From: an uncultured Bacteroidales bacterium
GTDB lineage: Bacteria > Bacteroidota > Bacteroidia > Bacteroidales > Muribaculaceae
DNA: 64,000 nucleotides
Assembly: GCA_902774055.1 (NCBI GenBank)
Contig: CACYGX010000022.1
Span: 1-64,000 of the forward strand
Direction of reading: 5' to 3'
The first letter of the stretch is position 1. The number at the start of each line of letters is the position of its first letter. Both the position numbers and the translations under genes were made by a program. The notes under the pieces are model-generated. The model ran no database searches. It was not told the DNA's origin and saw only the letters and a program-made list of their open reading frames with translations. This document shows, piece by piece, positions 8,786 to 18,786 of the stretch.

Positions 8786-11116
8786 TCACTTGATAATCAT
8801 AATGGTAGTGTGTGGCTCGCCAGTGATGGCGGGATAAGCGCCCTGGCCAGCATAAACATTATAAATTCCCGTTGGCACACGTTCACCAGAAGCGTCGCAT
8901 GCATCCCATAATGCGCTCCCATTCACGGGCCCCATTTGGGCGACAATATTTCCATCATGGTCAGTAATCTTGACATAGGTATTCGCCATCAGCCCAGCAA
9001 TCTTTACCATACCCGTAAAATCTGGCTCAACAGGGTTGGGGAAGGAGTACACATTGTCATAATCCAGCGAGGGAGAATCGCCATCTTCTAGGTACTCAGC
9101 AAAGCCCTTTTCAGTATAGACATATACTCGATTGTGTTTGTTATCACACTCGACACTGTAAACTATATCGCTGGGCAAATCACTATTTCTTGTAGTGAAG
9201 TGTCTATATATCTCACTTGCGTCGGGCGATACATAATAAACTCCATTAGATGTTGCAATCCACTTGTTATGGATGCGATCCTCAGCGAAATCATAAACGG
9301 TGATGCCCTCACACAATTTCTCTTTTCCGCCTTGATCATTAGTTACATAGGGGGTATAAGCTCTAGGGTTCACGTCAAAGGCAACTTCAGGATCAAAAAC
9401 AAACATTCCCGACATTGATCCCACCCATATCAGCCCATTGGAATCCTCCTCCAAATGCATGAGATATGACCATCTAATTTTATCATTGTTCTGATTAACA
9501 AAAGAATTTATCAAAGACAACTGATAATCATCAACGGTAATATCCTCATTAAAATTGTCCCAGCACATGATAGGTTGCCCATAGTCACAATCGGCATAGA
9601 TTTTGAGATTATTCTTTTTGGAAATCACAAAGCGTGAACGCTGGAAAGAACCAGTATTTAATGAGAGCAAACCACTAGGTACGAACCAGTCCGTCTTGGT
9701 CACCGTGTTGCGGGCCACTTTATCCCTTGGCAAAACTGCCACAGGATTGCTGCCAGCGCCATAGGAACTAACTATCCACATGTTGCCATACTTGTCAAAT
9801 GCAGGATGGGCCTTATTTGCCCCCATTGGCGTGTTGGTTGATTTATAGGTCAACACTAAAGCATCGTTGGTTACTTTGTGAAGGCCACTTGACCAGCTGG
9901 CTCGATAATAGGTGGTTGAATCCTGCGGATTAAACACAAACTCATAGCCTGAGCCAGACGATGTATAGCATGTCGCATCATACCAATTCGTCCCGTCAAA
10001 ATAGTTGATGGCATTAGCGGCCATATATTTCGCATGAATCCTGTTTTTGCCATTGAGGGCCGAAGAACAAACATAGAGCCTGTCCATCGCGGTATTGTAC
10101 TTAAGCCAATAGGGTTCAATGGTTGTCAAGCTATTCAACTTATAGCTGGCAGTACTGCCTTTCATGCGCAGACCATCACCGTCGTTAATCCATACGGTTC
10201 CATCACCAATCGGATCAGCCGTAGCAAAACCGAGTGTAGAGGAAGCCTTAGTAGCAGTCGTACCCTCGGGGCTGATAGTATAGTAGAACTTCTGACCCGC
10301 GAAGTTAGCGATAAAGCCATCTGGAGCCTTCTGTACCGATGTTGCGACAGCGTCAACTAGCTTGGTAAACGTTACCGTCTGGCCCGTGAAATCGCAGTAG
10401 TACAGGCCATTCTTTGACAGTAAGAAAACAGCATGGTCATTAATGGGATAAAACTTAGCGCCCGCATAGGAGCCCGAACGCCTGGTAAAGGTCTGAACGG
10501 GATTATCAGCGTCCTTGGGACCATAGTAGAAGAAACCATTAGTCATAAATGCCATCTTGTTACCGAAGACAGCAACCGAATTGACATTGGCAACGGTGAC
10601 AAGAGCCACGTTCTTCTTGATCATCTTGGTGGCCTCATCAATGGCCACATAACCATAATCGACGGCCACATAGGCTATGCCGTTGGCAAACGTGATGTCA
10701 TTGATGGTCTTGCCAGTATAATCCTCTAACACGCCCTCATTAAGCTTATAGTTGTTCACGTCAACCACGACATCCTTGAGCCTGCTGACGTTGTAAACCA
10801 CGCCAACACTATCAATGATATCGATATTGCAACTCATATAAGCGACAAAGAGTAGTTTATTCTCCCAATCATAATAAATCTGGGAAATCACGTCATCAGA
10901 TAATTTATTCTGACTTGTCAAGGCTACTGTTCGAGTGGTAGCCTTGTCAAACTCAAACAAGCAGCCACTATTCAGATAATAGACTTTTCCACCCATGTCA
11001 TATATGTTCTGAATATTCGCCGTCATATAACTACTGTAACGCTTCCAAGTCGAAGCGTCGGCGCTTACCCAGCACAGCAACATGAGCAAAAGGATTAAAA
11101 CATGCTTTACTTTCAT
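8786..11116 (-). CDS. PorZ-like two-propeller protein (copy D, mosaic)
   Basis: 776 aa, ATG start at 11116, signal peptide to about residue 22. Architecture as in the other copies. The N-terminal third follows copy E (NKLSD, LKDVVVDVNNY, KNGLYYCDFTGQTV), while the centre switches to the B/C type (PEGTTATKASSTLGFAT, GDGLRMKGSTASYKLN), and the C-terminal domain is again intermediate. This mixture suggests gene conversion between tandem neighbours. Codon use is somewhat more AT-rich than in copies B and E. The surface, type-IX-linked role is inferred from the PorZ family only. Confidence 0.75.
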   Translation of the reverse strand: MKVKHVLILLLMLLCWVSADASTWKRYSSYMTANIQNIYDMGGKVYYLNSGCLFEFDKATTRTVALTSQNKLSDDVISQIYYDWENKLLFVAYMSCNIDIIDSVGVVYNVSRLKDVVVDVNNYKLNEGVLEDYTGKTINDITFANGIAYVAVDYGYVAIDEATKMIKKNVALVTVANVNSVAVFGNKMAFMTNGFFYYGPKDADNPVQTFTRRSGSYAGAKFYPINDHAVFLLSKNGLYYCDFTGQTVTFTKLVDAVATSVQKAPDGFIANFAGQKFYYTISPEGTTATKASSTLGFATADPIGDGTVWINDGDGLRMKGSTASYKLNSLTTIEPYWLKYNTAMDRLYVCSSALNGKNRIHAKYMAANAINYFDGTNWYDATCYTSSGSGYEFVFNPQDSTTYYRASWSSGLHKVTNDALVLTYKSTNTPMGANKAHPAFDKYGNMWIVSSYGAGSNPVAVLPRDKVARNTVTKTDWFVPSGLLSLNTGSFQRSRFVISKKNNLKIYADCDYGQPIMCWDNFNEDITVDDYQLSLINSFVNQNNDKIRWSYLMHLEEDSNGLIWVGSMSGMFVFDPEVAFDVNPRAYTPYVTNDQGGKEKLCEGITVYDFAEDRIHNKWIATSNGVYYVSPDASEIYRHFTTRNSDLPSDIVYSVECDNKHNRVYVYTEKGFAEYLEDGDSPSLDYDNVYSFPNPVEPDFTGMVKIAGLMANTYVKITDHDGNIVAQMGPVNGSALWDACDASGERVPTGIYNVYAGQGAYPAITGEPHTTIMIIK

Positions 11117-11247
11117 AAAACATACATTTTATTCAACTATTAACAACCTTCCGAAAAATTGAGTTGGGTATAAACTCGTCTATTATTAATAACGCAGTTT
11201 CATACCAAGTTATTACAACACATCATAAAAAAAGCCCAACAGGAGGG

Positions 11248-11718
11248 CTATATGTTCAGTTTGACAACTTTAGGGTCAGGCGACGAGGTGTCGAAGGTGA
11301 ACGTCGCCCACTTGCTGGTCACCTGGCTCTCGTAGCGCATGCGATATCTACAACCGGGTCTCAGGCACTTGACTATCGCCTCGCCACTGACCGGCTCACC
11401 AATCGAACGACGCCGGCGCACGCCCTTTTTCTCAACAATGGAGCACTGCTCGTCACGGACGGTGAAAACCAGGTTGACGGTCTCTTCAGGGCCGATTGAC
11501 AAACCCGTGCGGGACAGACGCACACGTCCGCCGTCCAGCACCTCGATGCACAACAGGTCATCGTCATCGCTCGAGGAGGGCATGGTGAGGAGTTGGAAGA
11601 TATAGGTACTGGGCGGTTTTTTCTCGGTGCGGCCCATGAGCAGGCCCACCAGAGCCATTGCCACGACAAAAGCTATCGTGTAAAACTCGACCGAATTGAT
11701 ATCCAACATCAATACCAT
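11248..11718 (-). CDS. Membrane-anchored protein of unknown function
   Basis: 156 aa. After a few polar residues there is one hydrophobic helix (about residues 10-28, YTIAFVVAMALVGLLMG) and then a soluble domain with beta-strand character, acidic SSSDDDD and basic VRRRRS patches. The C-terminus reads WATFTFDTSSPDPKVVKLNI. I do not recognise the family. It sits between PorZ-like copies E and D on the same strand, 95 nt after E and 131 nt before D. The placement inside the array suggests a co-expressed envelope protein, but nothing in the sequence proves a link. Confidence 0.6.
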   Translation of the reverse strand: MVLMLDINSVEFYTIAFVVAMALVGLLMGRTEKKPPSTYIFQLLTMPSSSDDDDLLCIEVLDGGRVRLSRTGLSIGPEETVNLVFTVRDEQCSIVEKKGVRRRRSIGEPVSGEAIVKCLRPGCRYRMRYESQVTSKWATFTFDTSSPDPKVVKLNI

Positions 11719-11813
11719 AATCCGTAATCCTCGTCAGTACAACGAAGGGCATGCCCAAAATGACGGCATGCCCTCCCTCAGTTATCTTTTTAAAAGTGTC
11801 TTGCCATCCATCA

Positions 11814-14150
11814 TCACCTGATGACCATGATGGTGGTTTTCGGCTCGCCTGTGATGGCGGGATAACCGCCCTGGGCTGCATAGACGTTGTAAACGCCCGT
11901 AGCCACACGCTCACCGTTGGAATAGCTGGCATCCCACAATGCGCTACCCATGACGGGACCCATCTGGGCTACAATGCTACCCTCGCGGTCGGTGATGGTG
12001 ACATAAGAGTTCTCCATCAGGCCAGCAATCTTAACCAGTCCTGTGAAGTCGGGCTCAACAGGATTGGGGAAGGCATAGACGTTATCGAAGTTGAGCTGCG
12101 ATGCATCACCATCGGGAATGTACTCAGCAAAGCCGTTGTCGGTGAAGATGTAAACGCGGTTGTTGACCGTGTCACACTCGACACTGTAAACGAGGTCGCT
12201 GGGGATATCGCTGTTGCTCGTGGTGAAGTGGTTATACACCTCGCTGCCGTCGGGCGAAACGAAGTACAGACCGTTGACGCCGGCAATCCACTTGTTGTTA
12301 TCGCGGTCAACACCGATGTCATAGATCGTGTAACCCTCGCACAGGGTACCGCTGCCCTCCGAGGAGTTGGTCACGTAGGGGCGGTAAGCCTTGGGATACT
12401 CCTCAAAGGCCTGATCGGGGTCAAAGGCGAACAGACCGTTAGCGGCACCCACCCAGATGAGGCCATCGTTGTCCTCCTCCATGTGCCAGAGGTAGGTCCA
12501 ACTAATCTGCCTGTTATTCTGGTCAACAAAGTGAGAGATCACCGACAGCCTGTAGTTATCAACACTGTAGTCATCATTAAAGTTGTCCCAGCAATAGATA
12601 TCGTGCTTGTAGTCGCAGTCGGCATAGATCTTGACGTTGTTCTTCTTGGAGATGATGAAGCGTGAACGCTGCATCGAACCCGTCGTCAACGAGAGCAGAC
12701 CACTAGGAACGAACCAGTCTGCCTTGGCAACTGTGCTGGCGGCCACCTTGTTGCTAGGCAATACTGCCACGGGATTGCTGGATGCACCATAGGAGCTGAC
12801 AATCCACAAGTTGCCAGACTTGTCAAATGCGGGATGGGCCTTGTAGGATCCCATCATCGAGTTGCCCGAGTGATAGCGGAACACCTCGGTGTCGTTGGTC
12901 ACCCTGTGAAGACCGCTATACCAGCTGGCGCGGAAGTAGGTCGTGGGATCAGAGGGATTGAACACAAAGTTATAACCCGAACCTGTCGAAGTATAGGGCG
13001 TTGCAGCATGCCAATTGGTGCCATCATAGTAATTGATGACATTGGGTGCCATGTTATTGGGCCTTGTACGGGTCAAACCGTTCAGCGCCGTGGTGCAGAC
13101 ATACAAACGGTCCAAGCCAGCATTGTACTTGAGCCAATAGGGCTCATCGGTGCTGATAGCGCTCACGCCATAGTTTACCGTTGAGCCATTCTGATGCAAG
13201 CCTGCGCCGTCATTAATCCAGGTGACAGAACCATTGCCATTGGGGTCGATGGTAGCAAAGCTCTCGTTAGTGACTGTCACCTTGGTAGCGTTCAGACCAG
13301 TTGCGTCAATGGTGTAGTAGTACTTTTGACCTGCAAAGTTAGCGATATAGCCGTTAGGGGTCTTCTGCACCGATGTTGCGGCACCGTCAGCCAGCTTGGT
13401 AAGCGCTACCGTCTGACCCGTGAAATCGCAGTAGTACAAACCATTTTTTGACAGCATGAAAACGGCATTGTCATTAATGGGATAAAACTTAGCGCCCGTA
13501 TAAGAGCCCGAACGCCTGGTATAGGTCTGAACGGGATTTTCAGCGTCCTTGGGACCATAGTAGAAGAAGCCATTGGTCATGAACGCCATCTTGTTACCGA
13601 ATACGACAACCGAATTGACACTGGCAGCGGTGACCAGGGTCACGTTCTTCTTGATCATCTTGGTGGACTCATCAATGGCCACATAACCATAATCGACGGC
13701 CACATAGGCCATGCCGTTGGCAAACGTGATGTCATTGATGGTCTTGCCGGTATAATCCTCCAAGACGCCCTTATTGAGCGTGTAGTTGTTCACGTCAACC
13801 ACGACGTCCTTGAGCCTGCTGACGTTGTAAACCACGCCTTCACTGTCGATGATGTCGATATTACAGTTCAGATAAGCGATAAAGAGCAACTTGCTTTCCC
13901 AGTCGTAATACATCTGGGAAATCTGGTTGTCCGACAACTTATTCTGATTGGTCAGGGCAACGGTCTTAGTTGTAGCCTTGTCAAACTCATAAAGGCTTCC
14001 ACTGTTCAGATAATAGACCTTGTCGCCAACGTCATAGACATTCTGGATCTTGCTTGTCAAATAATAGTTATGCTTTTTCCAGGTGCCTGCACTGACACTT
14101 ACTGTTGCCATTACCATGAGCAACACGAGAAGAAGATGTTTTTTAAGCAT
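11814..14150 (-). CDS. PorZ-like two-propeller protein (copy E, promoter-proximal)
   Basis: 778 aa, ATG start at 14150, signal peptide to about residue 21. It has an N-terminal propeller (~25-330), a regulator-type propeller (~340-690, WVGAANGLFAFDP, KWIAGVNGLYFVSP) and a C-terminal domain from VYAFPNPVEPDFTG to TTIMVIR. It lacks the PEGTTATKASSTLGF stretch found in B, C and D, having IDATGLNATKVTVTNE instead. It is the first gene of the array, with a good -7 element 29 nt upstream, so it probably leads a transcript that continues into 11248-11718 and copy D. Confidence 0.75.
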   Translation of the reverse strand: MLKKHLLLVLLMVMATVSVSAGTWKKHNYYLTSKIQNVYDVGDKVYYLNSGSLYEFDKATTKTVALTNQNKLSDNQISQMYYDWESKLLFIAYLNCNIDIIDSEGVVYNVSRLKDVVVDVNNYTLNKGVLEDYTGKTINDITFANGMAYVAVDYGYVAIDESTKMIKKNVTLVTAASVNSVVVFGNKMAFMTNGFFYYGPKDAENPVQTYTRRSGSYTGAKFYPINDNAVFMLSKNGLYYCDFTGQTVALTKLADGAATSVQKTPNGYIANFAGQKYYYTIDATGLNATKVTVTNESFATIDPNGNGSVTWINDGAGLHQNGSTVNYGVSAISTDEPYWLKYNAGLDRLYVCTTALNGLTRTRPNNMAPNVINYYDGTNWHAATPYTSTGSGYNFVFNPSDPTTYFRASWYSGLHRVTNDTEVFRYHSGNSMMGSYKAHPAFDKSGNLWIVSSYGASSNPVAVLPSNKVAASTVAKADWFVPSGLLSLTTGSMQRSRFIISKKNNVKIYADCDYKHDIYCWDNFNDDYSVDNYRLSVISHFVDQNNRQISWTYLWHMEEDNDGLIWVGAANGLFAFDPDQAFEEYPKAYRPYVTNSSEGSGTLCEGYTIYDIGVDRDNNKWIAGVNGLYFVSPDGSEVYNHFTTSNSDIPSDLVYSVECDTVNNRVYIFTDNGFAEYIPDGDASQLNFDNVYAFPNPVEPDFTGLVKIAGLMENSYVTITDREGSIVAQMGPVMGSALWDASYSNGERVATGVYNVYAAQGGYPAITGEPKTTIMVIR

Positions 14151-14178
14151 ATCGCGTAAGTTTTATTAAGTGTTCGTA

Positions 14179-14186
14179 CAAATATA
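14179..14186 (-). promoter_or_regulatory. Bacteroidota -7 promoter element of the PorZ-like array
   Basis: TATATTTG on the minus strand fits the TAnnTTTG consensus and lies 29 nt upstream of copy E. A matching -33 TTG at the usual spacing is not evident, so this rests on the -7 box and position. Confidence 0.45.
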
Positions 14187-14335
14187 ACATGCAGATTAAC
14201 AGCAGGATAAGCGAAAGATACGCCCAAAACCCACTGAATCAAATGTCAAAGATATAAAATTCCAACGAATCAAATGCTTTTTTTAACACAACAAGTTGAA
14301 AAAAGATTCTTAAAAATTGCTAATTTGCAAATTTT

Positions 14336-14375
14336 CAAGGGCAAAGGCACACCCATGAGGCGGCCTTTGCCCTTG
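14336..14375 (-). terminator. Terminator downstream of lysS
   Basis: Perfect 13-bp stem CAAGGGCAAAGGC / GCCTTTGCCCTTG with a 14-nt loop, 45 nt after the lysS stop. The tail on the minus strand is A/T-rich (AAAATTTG) rather than a pure T-run. It separates lysS from the PorZ-like array promoter. Confidence 0.6.
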
Positions 14376-14419
14376 CATTATCATTGAGATGAACGTGTCT
14401 CTAGCGGGACGGGGGGAGA

Positions 14420-16165
14420 TTATTCCTTTGTGGCAGCAGCGGCTGCTTCAACCCACTTCTTCACCTCGTCAACAACGGGCACCTTGTAGCCCAGTTTGTA
14501 CTTCTTGTTGATGTCCAGCAGGTCCTGGAAGAGTTTACCGGGCTTCTCCAGGGCTCCCAAGGCGGCAACGGTAAGGAAACCAGCCTTCTGGATGGGAGCA
14601 ACCCACTCCTCGGGGACGCCCAGGGCAGTGAAAGCCTCAACCTTGTCGCGTGCGGGCACCTTCTCGGGGCGCATCTGCGGGAATAGCAGCACGTCCTGGA
14701 TATAGCTATTGCCGGTCATGAGCATCACGAGTCGGTCAATGCCGATGCCGATACCGCTCGTGGGAGGCATACCGTATTGCAGGGCGCGCAAGAAGTCCTG
14801 ATCGATGATCATGGCCTCGTCATCGCCCTTGTCGGCCAGACGCATCTGCTCCTTGAAGCGCTCCTCCTGGTCGATGGGGTCGTTCAACTCACTGTAGGCG
14901 TTGGCAACCTCTTTACCGTTAACCATCAGCTCGAAACGCTCGGTCAGGCCGGGCTTGGAACGATGCATCTTGGTCAGCGGAGACATTTCTACGGGATAGT
15001 CGATGATGAACGTGGGCTGGATGAAGGTACCCTCGCAGAATTCACCAAAGATCTCATCGATGAGTTTGCCCTTGCCCATGGTGTCGTCAATCTCGAGTTT
15101 AAGTTCCTTGCAGACGGCGCGGATCTCGTCCTCGCTCTTGCCCTCCAGGTCATAACCAGTCTTTTCCTTGATGGCCTCGAGAATGGGCAGGCGACGGTAG
15201 GGCGCCTTGAAACTGATGACCTGACCATCGATCTCAGTCTCGGGTTTGCCGTTGACAGCAACACAGATGGTCTCGAGCAACTGCTCGGTAAACGACATCA
15301 TCCAGTTGTAGTCCTTGTACTGGACATAGAGTTCCATGCACGTGAACTCGGGGTTGTGGTTGCGGTCCATACCCTCGTTGCGGAAGTTCTTGCCAATCTC
15401 GTACACGCCCTCAAAACCGCCCACAATCAGGCGCTTGAGGTAAAGCTCGGTGGCAATGCGCATATACATCTGGATATTGAGCGCGTTGAAGTGGGTGATG
15501 AACGGACGAGCCGTTGCACCACCAGCTATGGCCTGCAACGTCGGGGTCTCGACCTCGGTGTAGCCGGCATCATCCAGCACTTGACGCATGGTCTTGACAA
15601 CCAGGGCACGCTTCAAGAATGTCTCTTTCACCCCCTTGTTGACCACCAGGTCAACATAGCGCTGGCGATAGCGCAGCTCGGGATCCTCGAAGGCGTCATA
15701 GGTCACGCCATCCTTCTGCTTGACAACGGGGAGCGGCTTCAAGGACTTGCTCAACAGCTTCAGGGACTGGGCGTGGACGCTGATTTCGCCCGTCTGGGTG
15801 CGGAATACAAAACCCTTGACACCCACAAAGTCGCCCATGTCGAGCAACTTCTTGAAAACGGTGTTATACAACTCCTTGTCCTCGCCAGGGCACAAGTCAT
15901 CGCGGCTCACATACACCTGGACGCGACCCCTTGAATCCTGAAGCTCAAAAAAGGATGCCTTGCCCATGATGCGGCGGTTCATCATGCGCCCGGCGATACT
16001 CACCTGACGCGGCTCGGCCTCGTCGCTGAAATTTGCCACGATGTCATCGCTATAAGCATCCACGACATACTCGTCGGCGGGGTAAGGATTGATACCCATG
16101 GCCTTGAGTTGTTCCAGACTGTTACGGCGGATAATCTCTTGTTCGCTTAATTCAAGTACATTCAT
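14420..16165 (-). CDS. Lysyl-tRNA synthetase, class II
   Basis: 581 aa, the normal length for Bacteroidota LysS. It charges tRNA-Lys with lysine in the cytoplasm. The N-terminal OB-fold anticodon-binding domain (~residues 55-165, [23 protein letters not shown]) precedes the class II catalytic core with motif 2 ([20 protein letters not shown]) and motif 3 ([11 protein letters not shown]). A ~70-residue C-terminal extension rich in Lys and Ala ([20 protein letters not shown]) follows, as seen in relatives. The ATG at 16165 lies just before the usual N-terminal start. It has its own strong terminator downstream. Confidence 0.96.
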   Translation of the reverse strand: MNVLELSEQEIIRRNSLEQLKAMGINPYPADEYVVDAYSDDIVANFSDEAEPRQVSIAGRMMNRRIMGKASFFELQDSRGRVQVYVSRDDLCPGEDKELYNTVFKKLLDMGDFVGVKGFVFRTQTGEISVHAQSLKLLSKSLKPLPVVKQKDGVTYDAFEDPELRYRQRYVDLVVNKGVKETFLKRALVVKTMRQVLDDAGYTEVETPTLQAIAGGATARPFITHFNALNIQMYMRIATELYLKRLIVGGFEGVYEIGKNFRNEGMDRNHNPEFTCMELYVQYKDYNWMMSFTEQLLETICVAVNGKPETEIDGQVISFKAPYRRLPILEAIKEKTGYDLEGKSEDEIRAVCKELKLEIDDTMGKGKLIDEIFGEFCEGTFIQPTFIIDYPVEMSPLTKMHRSKPGLTERFELMVNGKEVANAYSELNDPIDQEERFKEQMRLADKGDDEAMIIDQDFLRALQYGMPPTSGIGIGIDRLVMLMTGNSYIQDVLLFPQMRPEKVPARDKVEAFTALGVPEEWVAPIQKAGFLTVAALGALEKPGKLFQDLLDINKKYKLGYKVPVVDEVKKWVEAAAAATKE

Positions 16166-16255
16166 TTTATACCCTATTTTGATGTCATTTTTATTCGAAG
16201 GTGCAAAGGTACGAAAAAGTTTTCAGACTATTGTCCAATGGGCACCAGACTTTCA

Positions 16256-17254
16256 TCATCTCGCCTTTTTGCCAAGCATCCATGGCAGATAACGCTCGAC
16301 CAGCAGGGCCAAGGGATACAGGACGGCCATGACGATGACGGCGATGAAGACCTTCAAGATGATATTATCGTCGAGGAAGGCCGGGCCGGCCGCTTTGGCC
16401 ACCAGCATCTTGATGATGCCGATGAGGTAGTTCTGCAGGGCCAGATAGGTGATGCTGGTGATGGCGACATTCTGCGCGATGCGGCTAGTACCATGGTGCT
16501 TCTCACACCACTTGCACACAGCCGTGTAAAGAGGCAGCACAAGGATCACAGCCTCCGGGGCCAGGACATAGGCGACGCCACGATCGATGTTCAACGGCGC
16601 GACAATGAGGAAACCAAGCCCTACTGCTGCCAGCAAGATCCACAACAATGAGCGGCCTGCAGTGGAGAAGTCAAATCGGTCCACCAGCGGGCGGCAACAG
16701 TTGCCCACAGCATAGATGGGCATATACAGCAAGGCCTTATCGAGGTTCCAATACCTCAACCAGGGCATATCGGGCATGACGAGCAACGACAGGTTCAGCA
16801 ACAGAGCGACAGCAAGCGGCCAGTAACCCGAGAGGAAACGCCTGATGGGATAATAGATGACCTGCAGGGTAAATAATGCTGCCAGGAACCAGAACGGCCC
16901 CAAAACGACATCGGGCGTGCCTTGCACAAATTGCCAGAGCGGTGTAACGGGGTCGATGGCCATTTCCTCGGGGCCTGCCATGCGGCGCCCCACGGCGAGC
17001 CATAGGGCATAGAAGACGACAAAGAAAGTGGCGTAGGGCACCAGAATGCGGCTCATGCGGTGCCGCAAAAACGTGAAGAAATCTTTCTGCTTGGCAATGT
17101 TAAAAAGATAGCCGGCCGCAAAGAAGAAGACAGGAGCGCCCATATTGAAGAGCGCCACCTCGTGGGCAGTGTCATAACGCGACGGCGAGTGGTAAAGCAC
17201 CACCATGAACATCGCGATGAACTTGATATAGTCGAGCCAGGCTTTCCTGTTCAT
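16256..17254 (-). CDS. Membrane acyltransferase (acyltransferase-3 family)
   Basis: 332 aa from the ATG at 17254; longer in-frame starts exist upstream but MNRKAWLDYIKFIAMFMVVLYH is the typical N-terminus of this family, including the conserved His. About ten hydrophobic helices are visible throughout. These proteins O-acetylate sugars or other cell-surface molecules in the inner membrane; the substrate here cannot be read. It lies between serS and lysS on the same strand, separated from serS by a hairpin, so it may be expressed separately. Confidence 0.8.
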   Translation of the reverse strand: MNRKAWLDYIKFIAMFMVVLYHSPSRYDTAHEVALFNMGAPVFFFAAGYLFNIAKQKDFFTFLRHRMSRILVPYATFFVVFYALWLAVGRRMAGPEEMAIDPVTPLWQFVQGTPDVVLGPFWFLAALFTLQVIYYPIRRFLSGYWPLAVALLLNLSLLVMPDMPWLRYWNLDKALLYMPIYAVGNCCRPLVDRFDFSTAGRSLLWILLAAVGLGFLIVAPLNIDRGVAYVLAPEAVILVLPLYTAVCKWCEKHHGTSRIAQNVAITSITYLALQNYLIGIIKMLVAKAAGPAFLDDNIILKVFIAVIVMAVLYPLALLVERYLPWMLGKKAR

Positions 17255-17281
17255 ATTCACGCTAGATAACAAAGAAAACAA

Positions 17282-17340
17282 TAAGTACAATAAAGAACAA
17301 TTAACGCTTGACTGTCAACTAATTGTCATTATTGTACTTA
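17282..17340 (-). terminator. Long hairpin terminator after serS
   Basis: The outer arms TAAGTACAATAA / TTATTGTACTTA match over 12 bp, and inner arms ACAATTA / TAATTGT add a further 7 bp. On the minus strand a T-rich tail (TTGTTTTCTTTG) follows. It lies 29 nt after the serS stop and before the acyltransferase gene. Confidence 0.6.
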
Positions 17341-17369
17341 TCGTTTTCCAAACGTTGACTGTTCCTTAA

Positions 17370-18641
17370 TTAGTTGATGATGTCAAATCCCGTGTAACGC
17401 TGCAGGGCGGCAGGGATGCGGATGCCCTCGGGCGTCTGGTTGTTCTCGAGCAGGGCGGCCACGATGCGCGGCAGAGCCAAAGCCGAGCCATTGAGGGTGT
17501 GGCACAGGTGGGTCTTCTTGTCATCCCCACGGTAGCGGCACTTCAGGCGGTTGGCCTGATAGGTCTCAAAATTGGAGACACTGCTCACCTCGAGCCAGCG
17601 TTGCTGGGCAGCCGACCACACCTCAAAGTCGAAGGTAATGGCGCTGGTGAAACTCATGTCGCCACCACACAGGCGCAGGATGTGCCACGGCAGCTCCAGT
17701 TTCTCGAGCAGGCCCTGGACATGATCCTTCATCTCCTCGAGGGCAGCATAGGAGTCCTCGGGTTTCTCGATACGCACGATCTCGACCTTGTCAAACTGGT
17801 GCAGACGGTTCAAGCCGCGCACGTCTTTACCGTAAGAGCCAGCCTCACGACGGAAACATGCCGAGAAGGCACAATTCTTCTTGGGCAGTTCCTCCTGCGG
17901 GATGATGACGTCACGATACATGTTGGTCACGGGCACCTCGGCCGTGGGAATCAGGTAGAAGTTATCCACCTGGCAGTGGTACATCTGTCCCTCCTTGTCG
18001 GGCAACTGACCTGTTCCCAGGCCTGAAGCCTCGTTGACAACGAAGGGCGGTTCAATCTCGACATAACCGGCCTTGCCTGCCTCGTCGAGGAAGAATTGAA
18101 CCAGGGCACGCTGCAGGCGTGCGCCCTTGCCCACATAGACGGGGAATCCAGCACCTGTAATCTTGACACCCAGGTCAAAATCAATGAGGTTGTATTTCTT
18201 GGCCAAATCCCAATGAGGAAGGGCATCCTCGGGCAGCTCGGGCATCTTGCCACCCGTCTTCTCCACCACGTTGTCCTCGGCGGTCTTGCCCTCGGGCACG
18301 CCGCTATAGGGAACGTTGGGGACGCTGAGCAGGATCTCGGTAATCTCATCCTGAGCAGCGGTGAGGTTGTCGTCAATCTCCTTGTTGGTGGACTTGAGGT
18401 TAGCCACCTGGGCCTTGACGTTCTCGGCTTCCTCGCGGTTGCCCTGTTTCATGAGGGCACCAATCTGAGCGGCCATCTTATTGAGTACAGCGGCGTTGTC
18501 GTCGCGTTGTTTCTGCAGTGCACGGCGCTGCTTGTCCAGTTCCACGATGCGCATGATGGGTTCGCGCCCGTCAAATTGCTTGACAGCGAGTCGGCGAATC
18601 ACCTCCTCGGGGTCCTGGTTAATCAGTTGTAATGTCAGCAT
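17370..18641 (-). CDS. Seryl-tRNA synthetase
   Basis: 423 aa, full length. It charges tRNA-Ser (and tRNA-Sec where present) with serine. The first ~110 residues form the antiparallel coiled-coil arm that grips the long variable arm of tRNA (RRALQKQRDDNAAVLNKMA onward). The class II core has motif 2 (FSACFRREAGSYGKDVRGLN) and motif 3 near NGSALALPRIVAALLEN. The ATG start is directly at MLTLQLINQDPEEV, the usual N-terminus. It lies just downstream of ftsZ but is separated by a strong inverted repeat. Confidence 0.96.
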   Translation of the reverse strand: MLTLQLINQDPEEVIRRLAVKQFDGREPIMRIVELDKQRRALQKQRDDNAAVLNKMAAQIGALMKQGNREEAENVKAQVANLKSTNKEIDDNLTAAQDEITEILLSVPNVPYSGVPEGKTAEDNVVEKTGGKMPELPEDALPHWDLAKKYNLIDFDLGVKITGAGFPVYVGKGARLQRALVQFFLDEAGKAGYVEIEPPFVVNEASGLGTGQLPDKEGQMYHCQVDNFYLIPTAEVPVTNMYRDVIIPQEELPKKNCAFSACFRREAGSYGKDVRGLNRLHQFDKVEIVRIEKPEDSYAALEEMKDHVQGLLEKLELPWHILRLCGGDMSFTSAITFDFEVWSAAQQRWLEVSSVSNFETYQANRLKCRYRGDDKKTHLCHTLNGSALALPRIVAALLENNQTPEGIRIPAALQRYTGFDIIN

Positions 18642-18713
18642 TATTTCTTTATTGATTTCTAGTTGCCAGTGAAGGCAACACTCACATTAATTATTATATT
18701 AACCTTCTTGACA

Positions 18714-18753
18714 GAGGTTGTCCCACTCTTTTTTTGTTGACAGGGACAACCTC
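18714..18753 (-). terminator. Terminator of the dcw (division/cell-wall) operon
   Basis: Perfect 11-bp inverted repeat GAGGTTGTCCC / GGGACAACCTC around an 18-nt T-rich loop, 33 nt after the ftsZ stop. It closes the long minus-strand cluster before serS. Confidence 0.55.
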
Positions 18754-18786
18754 GTCATGGGTTTTTGGTTCAACTCTTGACCTTTA

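Noticed and set aside
11751..12665. Plus-strand open frame opposite PorZ-like copy E (similar ones oppose the other copies)
   Set aside because: Recurs opposite each paralogue because the coding strands are alike; low-complexity Val/Gly/His composition; no signal or motif.
14777..15934. Long open frame on the plus strand opposite lysS
   Set aside because: It lies fully inside a clear LysS gene in antisense; such frames are common in GC-rich coding DNA and it has no family features.
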